Part shown: piece by piece, positions 17,155-26,146 of the stretch
Layout of the letters: each line of letters begins with the position of its first letter
How positions within the stretch are numbered: the first letter of the stretch is position 1
The notes under the pieces: generated by a model
Seen by the model: only the letters and a program-made list of their open reading frames with translations
What the model was told of the DNA's origin: nothing
Database searches by the model: none
Translations under genes and position numbers: made by a program
NCBI GenBank assembly: GCA_017303905.1
Contig: JAFLBH010000002.1
Location: 124,001-188,000 of the forward strand
DNA: 64,000 nucleotides
Direction of reading: 5' to 3'
DNA from: Bacteroidota bacterium
GTDB lineage: Bacteria; Bacteroidota; Bacteroidia; B-17B0; Aurantibacillaceae

Positions 17155-17541
17155 ATGGAAAATTCCAATACACTAAACGAACAACAAATCAATCAGCAAT
17201 TCAATCAACAATTCGGAGGAGCGCCTTCCGGACAAGTGCCATTACCAAATTCAACCGCCGTATTAGTTTTAGGAATTATTTCTATTGCACTATGCTGGTG
17301 TTATGGAATTGTAGCTTTAACCTGTGGTATTATCGCCATTGTTTTAGGAAATAAGGCGATGGCATTATATAAAGCTAATCCATCTGCCTATACATTATCG
17401 TCATTTAATAATACGAAAGGCGGACGTATTTGCGCAATCATAGGAATTTGTTTAGGGTCTTTATATTTAATTTTTATCATTATTTACCTTGTCATTTTAG
17501 GAACGGCCTTCTCTATGTTACCTTGGCAAAATATGCATTAA
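17155..17541 (+). CDS. CCC-motif-like small membrane protein
   Basis: A 128-residue protein with a Gln/Asn-rich N-terminus (residues 1-30), then PLPNSTAVLVLGIISIALCWCYG, a membrane segment with the Cys-rich turn typical of the Bacteroidota CCC-motif membrane proteins (here CWC instead of CCC), a second segment ALTCGIIAIVLG, a cytoplasmic loop with Tyr/Asn/Thr residues, and a third segment near 97-118. It resembles DUF4190-type proteins. Function unknown. It ends at a strong bidirectional terminator. Confidence 0.7.
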   Translation: MENSNTLNEQQINQQFNQQFGGAPSGQVPLPNSTAVLVLGIISIALCWCYGIVALTCGIIAIVLGNKAMALYKANPSAYTLSSFNNTKGGRICAIIGICLGSLYLIFIIIYLVILGTAFSMLPWQNMH

Positions 17542-17560
17542 ACAATTCTGTTTAAAATAA

Positions 17561-17587
17561 AAAGCCCCGATAATTTATCGGGGCTTT
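17561..17587. terminator. Bidirectional rho-independent terminator
   Basis: Stem AAAGCCCCGATAA (17561-17573) pairs with TTATCGGGGCTTT (17575-17587) around a single T (the inner pairs open as the loop), followed by a run of T. It lies between convergent genes and can act for both. Confidence 0.9.
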
Positions 17588-17589
17588 TT

Positions 17590-18267
17590 TTATACTCTTC
17601 CGTATCGGTTTCTCCAACCATGAAAGATACTTTTAAAAGTTGGCATGAATAATTTTACTCTCAATCCTCCGCCATAACATACATCCATAATATTAAAGCT
17701 CCAGCCCCGCTCTCTTCCTACCCGCATGCGATAATCAAAAAATATAACAACGGGACCAAAAGCATGTTCAAACCCTATCCCTAAATTTAAGCCCAGCCAA
17801 TTATTCTTAATAGTCGTATTTGCCTTAAACTGCTCTCTTAAATTCAAATAGTCGTTTTGCCCGGTAAAATATCCTCTAAAGGTGTTATAGCTGAGTCCAA
17901 GAAACGGATATAAATAGGTTTTGTTATTAGGAAATCTGGCCAGGATCTCTGTATTAAACTCAAAAGTATTCGCTCTGATGGTATACCAGGTAGGTTCTAT
18001 ATTGATGGGCTTATAATAGGTGTACTGTATGCTATATCTTAAAAGTTTATGTCCGCCATAATTGGCCACAATAGTATAACCCAAGGCATCATTATCCTCC
18101 TGAATATTTCGGCTCAGATATAAAACACTCCCCATTAATCCGCCACCAGCTTCAAAGTTTGTTTTGATAACATCAGTCTTGGTTTTCCTTTTAGGAGGGT
18201 CGGAAGCCACAAGCTGACCACACAAGACTGTAATTAAAGCGAGTATATGTAAAGTATACCGAATCAT
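17590..18267 (-). CDS. Putative outer-membrane beta-barrel protein
   Basis: A 225-residue protein with a signal peptide (MIRYTLHILALITVLCGQLVA) and alternating hydrophobic/polar strands rich in Gly, Tyr and Phe (for example FEAGGGLMGSVLYLSRNI, LLRYSIQYTYYKPI, WLGLNLGIGFEHAFGPVVIF). This pattern suggests an 8-stranded outer-membrane barrel. I do not recognise a named family. It is monocistronic, sharing a terminator with its convergent neighbour. Confidence 0.6.
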   Translation of the reverse strand: MIRYTLHILALITVLCGQLVASDPPKRKTKTDVIKTNFEAGGGLMGSVLYLSRNIQEDNDALGYTIVANYGGHKLLRYSIQYTYYKPINIEPTWYTIRANTFEFNTEILARFPNNKTYLYPFLGLSYNTFRGYFTGQNDYLNLREQFKANTTIKNNWLGLNLGIGFEHAFGPVVIFFDYRMRVGRERGWSFNIMDVCYGGGLRVKLFMPTFKSIFHGWRNRYGRV

Positions 18268-18415
18268 ATAAAATAAAATTAGTAAATAATATGGTTAAAA
18301 CATTCGTTTTTAGATAAGTGGGTGCATTTAATTCATAAATGGCAGAATTATAAAATATGTTATTAGCGGCAAAAATCAGTAAATTAAATAAAAAAGTATA
18401 GTAAATTTACCCGTA

Positions 18416-19066
18416 ATGAAAAGAATATCTCTTATACTAATTGGGTTACTTTATTTTGTACAAAGTTCCCTGGCGCAAGAAAAAAGCAATTCAGAGCATT
18501 TTATTCAATTATCAGGTATTGTTGTTGATGACGACAGTTTGCGCGGAATTCCTTTTGTTTCTGTTATAGTAAAAGGCACTAAACGCGGTACCATCACCGA
18601 CTTTTACGGATTCTTTAGTGTAGTTGCGCAACCCGGTGACGAATTACAATTTTTTTCCATTAATCATAAAAACGCCGTATATAAATTGGAAGATACTTTA
18701 AGTCTCAAGCATTATTATGTAATTCAACGTTTATTAAAAGATACCATATTATTAGCTGATGTAGATGTATATCCCTGGCCAAGTAAAGAGGAATTCAAAA
18801 AGGCATTTCTTAATTTGGATTTAAGTGAAACGGATTATGATCGTGCTGCAAAAAATTTAGACCGTAACGATTTAAGCTATGCCGAAAGAAATTTAAAAAT
18901 GGATGCTCAGGCTAATTACCGTTATGCCATGCAACAATATTTAACCAAGGTTTATACAACCGGACAATATCCTGTAAATAATTTATTAAACCCAATTGCC
19001 TGGGCACAGTTTATTGACGCCTGGCGACAAGGAAAGTTTAAGAAGAAATCAAATACCAAGAAGTAA
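18416..19066 (+). CDS. Carboxypeptidase-like regulatory domain protein
   Basis: A 216-residue secreted or periplasmic protein. A signal peptide (MKRISLILIGLLYFVQSSLAQ) is followed by a CarboxypepD_reg-like domain: IQLSGIVVDDDSLRGIPFVSVIVKG, then GTITDFYGFFSVVAQPGDELQF, the same fold found at the N-terminus of SusC/TonB-dependent receptors. Here it stands alone without a barrel, followed by a charged helical tail (~120-216). Such proteins are common in the phylum; the role is unknown. TAAATTTA lies 6 nt before the ATG. Confidence 0.75.
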   Translation: MKRISLILIGLLYFVQSSLAQEKSNSEHFIQLSGIVVDDDSLRGIPFVSVIVKGTKRGTITDFYGFFSVVAQPGDELQFFSINHKNAVYKLEDTLSLKHYYVIQRLLKDTILLADVDVYPWPSKEEFKKAFLNLDLSETDYDRAAKNLDRNDLSYAERNLKMDAQANYRYAMQQYLTKVYTTGQYPVNNLLNPIAWAQFIDAWRQGKFKKKSNTKK

Positions 19067-19081
19067 AGAATTATCATCAAT

Positions 19082-19111
19082 AAAAAAGGCTCCACAAATG
19101 GAGCCTTTTTT
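19082..19111. terminator. Bidirectional rho-independent terminator
   Basis: AAAAAAGGCTCC (19082-19093) pairs with GGAGCCTTTTTT (19100-19111) around ACAAAT. It separates the convergent genes at 18416 and 19132 and can act for both. Confidence 0.88.
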
Positions 19112-19131
19112 ATTATTTCATTTTAATTTTA

Positions 19132-19698
19132 TTACCATTCATCGCCGGCAGTATCAACCGATCTCATCATGGCTTCCTTTAATTCTGAAACAACCATGTT
19201 CGCGTTTCTGAAAGCATCACCTTTAATTCGCTTCCAAATTAAATCAGGCATAATCATACTTCCGCATGCCGGTACCACATTATTAATATCGCCTCCACTT
19301 GCTTTACCGCTTGCAGAAGTGTGTGTTAATTTAGAAATCACATAACGGTAACGGTTATCTTTACATTCAATGCTAACATGCATGGTTATGAAACCGGTAT
19401 AATCAGGTTTTGGATTTAATTCTTTTGGTTTGATTTTAAATTTAGCAATACACTCCGCTTTATTTCCTGTTGTTACACCTTTGGTTTTTGCGAAACGAGG
19501 CGATTCAATTTTAATAAAGTTTACAGCACGCTTTAAAATTTCAGACGCCGGCATTGAATCCATTAACACAACTTCCTGAAATTTTTTTTCTTCCGCTTTT
19601 TTCTCGGAAGTTCCTCCATCACCATCATCCTGTGCATTTGCTGCTGCAGAAAACAAAAACAGTGTACTAAATAAAAGCGCTTTTAATATAATTTTCAT
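19132..19698 (-). CDS. DUF4468-like periplasmic protein
   Basis: A 188-residue exported protein starting MKIILKALLFSTLFLFSAAANA, a clear signal peptide. I chose the ATG at 19698; the frame extends upstream only to a TTG. After an acidic/Lys-rich linker (residues ~23-42), the sequence FQEVVLMDSMPASEILKRAVNFI and FKIKPKELNPKPDYTGFITMHVSIECKDNRYRYVISKLTH resemble the DUF4468 domain (TBP-like fold), common in Bacteroidota. It lies 14 nt behind the E1 dehydrogenase gene and may be read from the same transcript. Function unknown. Confidence 0.6.
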   Translation of the reverse strand: MKIILKALLFSTLFLFSAAANAQDDGDGGTSEKKAEEKKFQEVVLMDSMPASEILKRAVNFIKIESPRFAKTKGVTTGNKAECIAKFKIKPKELNPKPDYTGFITMHVSIECKDNRYRYVISKLTHTSASGKASGGDINNVVPACGSMIMPDLIWKRIKGDAFRNANMVVSELKEAMMRSVDTAGDEW

Positions 19699-19712
19699 AT
19701 TCGAACTCAAAA

Positions 19713-22139
19713 TTAATAAATTTTCGGAAATGCAGCCGGATTGCTTTCGTGCATTAGATTGTACAAAACATCAAACACATCATCACTGCTTGGTTTAGAG
19801 AAATAATCTCCATCACTTCCGTAAGCCGGACGATGTTCTTTGGCTGCAATAGTTACCGGTGCCGAATCTAAGAATTGATAAGCTCCTTGCTCTTCAACAA
19901 TCTTTTGCAAAATATAAGCACTTGCTCCTCCCGGTACATCTTCATCTAAAACAACTAAGCGATTTGTTTTCTTCACTGAGTTGACAATGCTGTGATGTAT
20001 ATCAAATGGTAATAAAGTTTGAACGTCAATTAACTCAACACTAATTCCGTGTTCCGCGAGCATTTTGATAGCTTCCTGGGCAATTCGTAAAGTTGAACCA
20101 TAAGAAATCAAAGTAATGTCAGAACCTTCATTTAATGTTTCAGGAATACCTAAAGGCATTTTGAATTCGCTTAAATTACTTGGCATTTGTTCCTTCAAGC
20201 GATATCCGTTTAAAGGTTCGATAATCAAAGCAGGTTCATCCGCTTCTAGTAAAGTATTATAGAATCCTGCCGCTTGAACCATGTTGCGAGGTACGCAAAC
20301 ATGAATACCGCGACAAGCATGAATAATCATTCCCATTGGGGAACCACTGTGCCATACGCCTTCTAAACGATGACCGCGTGTACGAATGATTACAGGCGCT
20401 TTTTGAGTTCCTTTCGTTCTCCATTGTACAGTTGCTAAATCATCACTCATTAACTGTAATGCGTATAACAAATAATCTAAATATTGGATTTCAGCAATTG
20501 GTCTTAGTCCGCGCATGGCCAAACCAATAGCTTGTCCCATAATAGTTGCCTCGCGAATACCGGTATCAAAAACACGGTGTTCACCAAACTTAGCTTGCAA
20601 ACCTTCTAATCCTTGGTTAACACCTCCGATTTTACCGGAATCTTCCCCAAAAATTAAAGTATTAGGGTATTTCTCTAAAATTGATCCGAAATTCTCACGT
20701 AAAATTTCACGACCATCCATCATTTTAACTTCACCTTCATACTGAGCAGGATTAGATGCGATATTCAATGCATTCTTCGGAGATTGTGAATGTAAGTACG
20801 AACTATAACGATCGTGATTTTCAATTTTTGATAAACTTAGCCATGAGATTAATTTTTGACGGCCTGCAACATCATCGTTCTTCACTAGGCGCAATACTTT
20901 CTTAACGGCTACCTGAATATCTTTTCGGATGGGTTCCTTAATGGAAACCAATTCGTTTTTAATTGGATGAATGAATGCATCCTTTCCGCTTTCTGATGCA
21001 ATTTCGTCAAACAAAGCGCAAACTTCGGCCACTTCGTTTTTGATCGGTTGTAAGTAAGCTGTCCAAGCTGCTGTTTTGCTGTCGCGAACCGCATTTTTAG
21101 CATCCTCTTCAATTTTATCTAAAGTTGCTTCATCACTTAATGCATTCTTTAAAATCCATTCGCGCATTTTTTTGATACAATCGAAATCAGTTTCCCATTG
21201 TAAACGTTCTTTGGATTTATAACGTTCGTGCGATCCGGAAGTACTGTGACCTTGCGGCTGTGTTACTTCTTCCACATGCACTAATACAGGCACATGTTCT
21301 TCACGACAAACTTTGGCTGCTTTCTCGTAAGTTTCACAAAGATGAGCGTAATCCCATCCTTTGGTTTTAAATATTTCGTAACCTTTTCCGCCATTTTCTC
21401 TCTGAAAACCTTTTAAAATTTCAGAAATGCTTTCTTTAGTCGTTTGATATTTTTTCGGAACAGATATTCCGTGTCCGTCATCCCAAACAGAAACCAGCAT
21501 TGGAATTTGTAAAACACCTGCTGCATTAATGGTTTCCCAGAACAAACCCTCGGAAGTACTGGCATCACCAATGGTTCCGAAAGCAATTTCATTTCCTTTA
21601 TTGGAATAATTTAAAAACTCACCTTGTTGTAAATCTTTATTTACTCTGTAAAAGTGGGAAGCGTAAGCTAAGCCTAACAAACGCGGCATCTGACTGCCGG
21701 TTGGAGAAATATCGGATGAAGAATTCTTTTGATTAATTAGAGCACGGAAAGTACCATCTTCATTTAAGCTGCGAGTAGCGAAATGTCCGCCCATTTGGCG
21801 ACCCGCACTCATAGGTTCATGTTCAATATCGGTATGTGCATATAAACCTGCAAACCATTGCTGCAAAGTAACCGCACCAATCGACATCATAAACGTTTGA
21901 TCACGGTAATAACCACTACGGAAATCACCATTTTGAAATACTTTGGAGAGGGCAATTTGAGGCACCTCTTTTCCATCGCCAAAAATGCCGAATTTAGCTT
22001 TTCCGGTTAATACTTCTTTTCGTCCCAATAAACTTGCCTGACGGCTTTCGTTTACGATGCGGTAATCTTCAAGAACAACTTTTTTAAAATCGTCGAACGA
22101 TAGGTCTTTTGCAATACCAATATTTCCTTGCTTTTCCAT
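19713..22139 (-). CDS. Fused E1 alpha/beta 2-oxoacid dehydrogenase
   Basis: An 808-residue thiamine diphosphate enzyme combining both E1 subunits. The alpha part (~1-400) has the cofactor region GDASTSEGLFWETINAAG near residue 190 ending in WDDGHGISVP, a variant of the usual GDG...NN motif. The beta part (~470-808) includes TLIFGEDSGKIGGV, IRTRGHRLEGVWHSGSP and VLDEDVPGGASAYIL. Such fusions are widespread in Bacteroidota and act as E1 of a branched-chain or related 2-oxoacid dehydrogenase, feeding a lipoyl E2. E2 and E3 genes are not in the window, so substrate is undecided. A TATATTTG box precedes it on the minus strand. Confidence 0.85.
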   Translation of the reverse strand: MEKQGNIGIAKDLSFDDFKKVVLEDYRIVNESRQASLLGRKEVLTGKAKFGIFGDGKEVPQIALSKVFQNGDFRSGYYRDQTFMMSIGAVTLQQWFAGLYAHTDIEHEPMSAGRQMGGHFATRSLNEDGTFRALINQKNSSSDISPTGSQMPRLLGLAYASHFYRVNKDLQQGEFLNYSNKGNEIAFGTIGDASTSEGLFWETINAAGVLQIPMLVSVWDDGHGISVPKKYQTTKESISEILKGFQRENGGKGYEIFKTKGWDYAHLCETYEKAAKVCREEHVPVLVHVEEVTQPQGHSTSGSHERYKSKERLQWETDFDCIKKMREWILKNALSDEATLDKIEEDAKNAVRDSKTAAWTAYLQPIKNEVAEVCALFDEIASESGKDAFIHPIKNELVSIKEPIRKDIQVAVKKVLRLVKNDDVAGRQKLISWLSLSKIENHDRYSSYLHSQSPKNALNIASNPAQYEGEVKMMDGREILRENFGSILEKYPNTLIFGEDSGKIGGVNQGLEGLQAKFGEHRVFDTGIREATIMGQAIGLAMRGLRPIAEIQYLDYLLYALQLMSDDLATVQWRTKGTQKAPVIIRTRGHRLEGVWHSGSPMGMIIHACRGIHVCVPRNMVQAAGFYNTLLEADEPALIIEPLNGYRLKEQMPSNLSEFKMPLGIPETLNEGSDITLISYGSTLRIAQEAIKMLAEHGISVELIDVQTLLPFDIHHSIVNSVKKTNRLVVLDEDVPGGASAYILQKIVEEQGAYQFLDSAPVTIAAKEHRPAYGSDGDYFSKPSSDDVFDVLYNLMHESNPAAFPKIY

Positions 22140-22154
22140 GATAGTGTATCCTTA

Positions 22155-22162
22155 CAAATATA
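22155..22162 (-). promoter_or_regulatory. Candidate -7 element (TATATTTG) of the E1 gene
   Basis: Read on the minus strand, CAAATATA is TATATTTG, an exact TAnnTTTG match, 15 nt before the E1 ATG at 22139. There is no TTG at 19-nt spacing. Confidence 0.4.
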
Positions 22163-22377
22163 AAGTTTGAGAGGGATAAAAAAAAATAAAGCCAGGTGTT
22201 TTTACGAGATATAATTTAACCTGATTTTAGTTATAAAGTATTTGTATAAATTTGAATAATTCTGAGAATTGATTTAAGGTAATTTGAATTTCTGTTTAGA
22301 TTGTAGTAAAAGACCTGAAAGCTTCCGTTTTTGGTCAGGTTATTTAACTATTTGATAATCTTATTATTACAAATATT

Positions 22378-22407
22378 TTGCGAATAGTGAAAAATGTACT
22401 ATTTTTG
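22378..22407 (+). promoter_or_regulatory. Canonical Bacteroidota promoter of L31 gene
   Basis: TTG at 22378-22380, a 19-nt spacer, then TATTTTTG at 22400-22407: this fits TTG-N19-TAnnTTTG exactly. The start site would fall near 22412, giving a leader of about 35 nt before the ATG at 22448. Strong constitutive promoters of ribosomal genes are expected to look like this. Confidence 0.7.
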
Positions 22408-22447
22408 TACCCCTATTAAAATTACGAAAGAATAAAGATTTATTATC

Positions 22448-22699
22448 ATGAAAAAAGAAACTCACCCTGAAAACTACAGATTCTGCATATTTAAAGATAT
22501 GAGCAACGGTTATTCATTTTTAACCCGCTCTTGTGCTGATACAAAAGAAACTATTAAATGGGAAGATGGTAACGAATACCCATTGGTGAAGTTAGATATC
22601 TCTATGACATCTCACCCGTTCTATACCGGTAAACAAATGTTAGTGGATACTGCCGGTCGCGTTGATAAATTCCGCACCCGTTACAACAAGAAGAAATAA
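22448..22699 (+). CDS. rpmE2: 50S ribosomal protein L31 type B
   Basis: An 83-residue L31 of the type B form: [55 protein letters not shown] and [13 protein letters not shown] are all family signatures. The zinc-binding CxxC of type A L31 is absent, as expected for the zinc-independent B form. It is a structural protein at the 50S central protuberance bridging to the 30S head. It is a single-gene unit with its own promoter and terminator. Confidence 0.95.
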   Translation: MKKETHPENYRFCIFKDMSNGYSFLTRSCADTKETIKWEDGNEYPLVKLDISMTSHPFYTGKQMLVDTAGRVDKFRTRYNKKK

Positions 22700-22723
22700 T
22701 ACTTATTTCCATTATAAAAGAGC

Positions 22724-22744
22724 CCTGCCTAAAGCGGGGCTTTT
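22724..22744 (+). terminator. Rho-independent terminator after L31
   Basis: AGCCCTGC pairs with GCGGGGCT (one G-T pair) around CTAAA, followed by a T-rich tract (TTTTATTTTG). It lies 25 nt after the L31 stop. Confidence 0.8.
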
Positions 22745-22843
22745 TATTTTGTGGTATTTGAGCATACTATCGTTAACATTTTTTGTTAAACGGTATAAAA
22801 TAATCAACCAATATTTAAGTTATTTGTAACACATTTATATACT

Positions 22844-24661
22844 ATGGGTAATTACATCTATCTGGCACTTGTTATCATTTCGTTTTACGGTTTATCAAAA
22901 TTATTTGTGAAAGCCGGCGAAGCAGCTTGGAAAGGCTTTGTGCCCTTTTATAATTTCTTTGTTCTTTCTAAATTATTAAACAAACCCTGGTGGTGGTGTT
23001 TAATCATGGTGGTTCCCGGCGTTAATTTAATGATGTACGGTGTTTACGGATTTAATGTAGCCCGCGCTTTTAATAAGGCAGAAACGAAGGATTTAGTGTT
23101 CGCATCGATTATGCCCTACTTGTTTTTTGTGGTGGCAGGTCATGATAAAGACGCGAAGTTTGTTGGTTTAGACAGATATAAAAAGGAACCGAGTGCCTTT
23201 GTGAAAAACTGGCTCGACCCAATTATCTTCGCAGTTATTGCGGCTTCCATCATCCGTACTTTTTTCCTTGAAGCTTTTACTATTCCTACTTCTTCATTAG
23301 AGAAATCATTAATGGTAGGTGATTTTTTATTTGTAAACAAACTGGCCTACGGACCAAAAATTCCGCAAACGCCAATCGCATTTCCATTTGCGCATCACAC
23401 CTTACCTTTTACCGCAACAACAAAATCGTATTTGGAGTGGATTAAACTACCTTACACTCGTTTACCGGGAATGGGCGATCCAAAAAACGGAGATATCGTA
23501 GTGTTTAATTATCCGGATGGTGATACAGTCTTCCTGAATATGCAGGATATAAGCTATTACCAAGGTATTCGTCAGGTGGCTCAATTAATGAAGCGTGAAG
23601 ATGCGGCCAATAGTCAACAACTAAAATCAGACAATCAATACCAACAACAAGCTTGGGATTACATGCACACTCCTACTAATCCGAATCCGTTTAACGGACA
23701 ACCAATCGGAGAAGTTGCTGCGCGTCCTGCTGATAAACGCGAGCATTATGTAAAGCGTTGCGTTGCGATTGGTGGTGATAAAATTGAAATTAAAGACGGA
23801 GAGATTTTCATCAATGATTCTAAGCAAGAAATGCCGGAATACGCACAGCATAAGTATTTCGTAACAACAAAAGACGCCATTTTTGGTGAAAGAATGGAAA
23901 ACAAACAAGGCCGTGTTGTTTTAAGTAATCAAGCTTTGTTAGATGAATTAGATATTTATGTAACAGAGGCTGATTTAGAAAACACTAAAACCGATACGTG
24001 TATTTATTTATTGAATATGCCTCGAACAAAAATTGAAGAGGTAAAGAAAATCCCCGGTGTTATTTCAATTGAGAGAAAAATTGAACCAAAGGGAGAGCGT
24101 GACTTAACAATCTTCCCTCACCATCCATCCTATGCATGGAACAACGATAATTTCGGTCCGCTTCAAATTCCTGCAAAAGGCATGACTTTGAAAATTGATA
24201 CCGGAAATATTTGTTTATACGAGAAAGTTTTAAGCACATATGATAATGGAATTCACCAAATCGAGAAGAAAAACGGTCAGGTTTTATACGATGGTAAACC
24301 TATTACTGAATATACGTTCAAGCAAGATTATTATTGGATGATGGGTGATAACCGTCATAACAGTGCAGATTCACGCAGCTGGGGTTTTGTTCCGTTTGAT
24401 CATGTAGTTGGAAAACCTGTGTTTGTTTGGTTTAGCATGAAATATGCCGATAACAATCCGGTAAGCGGGAAATCGGTGTTAGGTTCTATCTTTAAAAACT
24501 CTAAAGAAGGAAAATTCCGTTGGGACCGTTTCTTATGCTATGTAGGTGATAATGGTTTAGTGTCGATGAAAACTCCTGTTATTGCCATTATTTTAATTTT
24601 GTGGGGATACAGCTATTATAAGAAGCGTCGTAAACCAAAAACAACAGATGCCAAGAATTGA
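22844..24661 (+). CDS. lepB: Signal peptidase I with N-terminal DUF5684-like membrane domain
   Basis: A 605-residue inner-membrane serine protease (S26) that removes signal peptides from exported proteins. Residues 1-105 form a DUF5684-like membrane module (WKGFVPFYNFFVLSKLL, WWWCLIMVVPGVNL). After a transmembrane segment near 130, box B reads IPTSSLEKSLMVGDF with nucleophile S151, and the general base K304 lies in YVKRCVAIGGDKI. The box E motif MMGDNRHNSADSRSWG is near residue 500. The ~150 residues between S151 and K304, and ~190 between K304 and box E, are much longer than in E. coli LepB, as in other Bacteroidota. The 3' end overlaps the next gene, a degenerate paralogue, by 14 nt. Confidence 0.9.
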   Translation: MGNYIYLALVIISFYGLSKLFVKAGEAAWKGFVPFYNFFVLSKLLNKPWWWCLIMVVPGVNLMMYGVYGFNVARAFNKAETKDLVFASIMPYLFFVVAGHDKDAKFVGLDRYKKEPSAFVKNWLDPIIFAVIAASIIRTFFLEAFTIPTSSLEKSLMVGDFLFVNKLAYGPKIPQTPIAFPFAHHTLPFTATTKSYLEWIKLPYTRLPGMGDPKNGDIVVFNYPDGDTVFLNMQDISYYQGIRQVAQLMKREDAANSQQLKSDNQYQQQAWDYMHTPTNPNPFNGQPIGEVAARPADKREHYVKRCVAIGGDKIEIKDGEIFINDSKQEMPEYAQHKYFVTTKDAIFGERMENKQGRVVLSNQALLDELDIYVTEADLENTKTDTCIYLLNMPRTKIEEVKKIPGVISIERKIEPKGERDLTIFPHHPSYAWNNDNFGPLQIPAKGMTLKIDTGNICLYEKVLSTYDNGIHQIEKKNGQVLYDGKPITEYTFKQDYYWMMGDNRHNSADSRSWGFVPFDHVVGKPVFVWFSMKYADNNPVSGKSVLGSIFKNSKEGKFRWDRFLCYVGDNGLVSMKTPVIAIILILWGYSYYKKRRKPKTTDAKN

Positions 24662-25535
24662 TAAAACATTTTCATTGCACATATTGCCCTGGATTATTCC
24701 GGGGCTTATTGCTTTATTTGTTTTATTTATTGTCTCGACTTTCTTCGTAAAACTCATTCATGTTCCTTCACACGACATGCATCCGTCCTATCATCGTGGC
24801 GATTTAGTTATGATGCGTGTAACCAATCATTTTGAACAAGGTGATTTATTAGCGTTTAATTTTTATGCCGACGATAGCACCGACACAAAACCGGTTTTAT
24901 TTACACAACGTTGCATCGCATTGCCCGGCGATACGCTCGTGATTGATAATGGAAATGTGTATGTGAATAATGAAATGGAGTCGAACACCGAATCCTTTTT
25001 TTACAACTATCACTTTAAAACTAAAAGAGCTTTGGATTCCTTGTTTTTAGTGAACTATCAATTAAATGAAGGCGGCGCTATTTCAAATGAATTGGATTAT
25101 TCCTTTAGCATGAATGAAAAAACGGCAGCACTTTTAAAAAACGATTCTCTTGTTACGCATCTTTACAAAAACATTGAAAAGAGTGATTTCGGCGATGAGC
25201 AAATGTACACTAACGATACTATTCATAAATGGAACAAACATAATTTTGGTCCGCTTTATATTCCTAAAAAAGGCGATATTTTAAAACTCGACACATCTAA
25301 TATTTATAAATACAAGCGACTTATTGAACTGGAGAATGACGCAACAATTATAGTCGAAAACAATTCTATTCAGTTAAACGGCAAGCGCATTACGGAAATA
25401 GAAATTAAGAATAACTATTATTTTGTATTGGGAGATAATCGCGATAATGCCATCGACTCACGTTATTGGGGATTATTATCTGAACAGAATATTTTAGGAA
25501 AAATAACCCGCAAACTAATTTCTAATAAGGATTAA
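24648..25535 (+). CDS. Catalytically degenerate signal peptidase I paralogue
   Basis: A 295-residue S26-fold membrane protein with one N-terminal transmembrane segment (~12-34). Alignment by eye to LepB shows the scaffold kept but the catalytic residues lost: box B is VPSHDMHPSYHRGD, with Asp43 where the Ser nucleophile should be; FTQRCIALPGD has Gln87 where the general-base Lys should be; and LGDNRDNAIDSRYWG has Ala268 where the supporting Ser should be. The frame is intact and overlaps lepB by 14 nt and the WbqC gene by 1 nt, so it is translated as part of the operon. It is likely a pseudoenzyme, perhaps binding signal peptides or regulating LepB; this is inference. Confidence 0.85.
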   Translation: MPRIDKTFSLHILPWIIPGLIALFVLFIVSTFFVKLIHVPSHDMHPSYHRGDLVMMRVTNHFEQGDLLAFNFYADDSTDTKPVLFTQRCIALPGDTLVIDNGNVYVNNEMESNTESFFYNYHFKTKRALDSLFLVNYQLNEGGAISNELDYSFSMNEKTAALLKNDSLVTHLYKNIEKSDFGDEQMYTNDTIHKWNKHNFGPLYIPKKGDILKLDTSNIYKYKRLIELENDATIIVENNSIQLNGKRITEIEIKNNYYFVLGDNRDNAIDSRYWGLLSEQNILGKITRKLISNKD

Positions 25536-26146
25536 TGAATTCAAGGGTTTTGTTAAGCTCCGCTTATTTACCTTCCATAAACTGGATGTATCATTTTTTA
25601 CAAAATGAAAACGTTGTTATTGAAGCTCATGAACACTTTCAAAAACAATCATACCGAAATCGCTGCGAAATACTTTCCGCGAATGGTAAATTGGCTTTAA
25701 GCATCCCCTTAATTAAACAATCCGATAAAGAAGTAATTTCTCAAAAGAGAATCAGTTACTCTGAAAACTGGCAAATGAATCATTGGAGAGCCATCACCAG
25801 CGCTTATAAAAACTCGCCTTACTTTGAGTATTTTGAAGATGATTTTAGGCCTTTTTACACACAACAATTCGATTTGCTGTTTGATTACAACAACGCCTTG
25901 TTAAAGCTGATTTTAAAGCTTTGGCGAATAAAAAAAACTGTGGCATTCACCGAAAATTACTCTATGGAGTTTAACGGAGCAGATTTAAGAAATACGATTC
26001 ATCCTAAAATGAAATATGAAGTCATCATAAAGCCGTATCATCAGGTTTTTTCCGACAAGCATGGCTTCGTTGCCAATTTAAGCTGCATTGATTTATTGTT
26101 TAATCAAGGTATGACCGGACTTGATTTACTATCGGGTAAGAATTAA
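25535..26146 (+). CDS. WbqC family protein
   Basis: A 203-residue WbqC-like protein: LLSSAYLPSINWMYHFLQ at the N-terminus, SYRNRCEILSANGKLALSIPL and NWRAITSAYKNSPYFEYF-type sequence (here HWRAITSAYKNSPYFEYF, ~90-107) match the family. WbqC proteins are associated with polysaccharide or amino-sugar biosynthesis but their reaction is unclear; in Bacteroidota the gene usually follows lepB, as here. It overlaps the previous stop by one base (TAATG), and its 3' end overlaps the convergent M23 gene by 18 nt. Confidence 0.85.
   Translation: MNSRVLLSSAYLPSINWMYHFLQNENVVIEAHEHFQKQSYRNRCEILSANGKLALSIPLIKQSDKEVISQKRISYSENWQMNHWRAITSAYKNSPYFEYFEDDFRPFYTQQFDLLFDYNNALLKLILKLWRIKKTVAFTENYSMEFNGADLRNTIHPKMKYEVIIKPYHQVFSDKHGFVANLSCIDLLFNQGMTGLDLLSGKN

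Larger units (their letters stand above)
22140..22447. other. Divergent intergenic region with promoters for E1 and rpmE
   Basis: A 308-nt AT-rich gap between divergent genes. It contains the promoter elements listed separately and a weak inverted repeat ACCTGA (22313-22318) / TCAGGT (22335-22340). No small ORF or RNA gene is supported. Confidence 0.5.
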
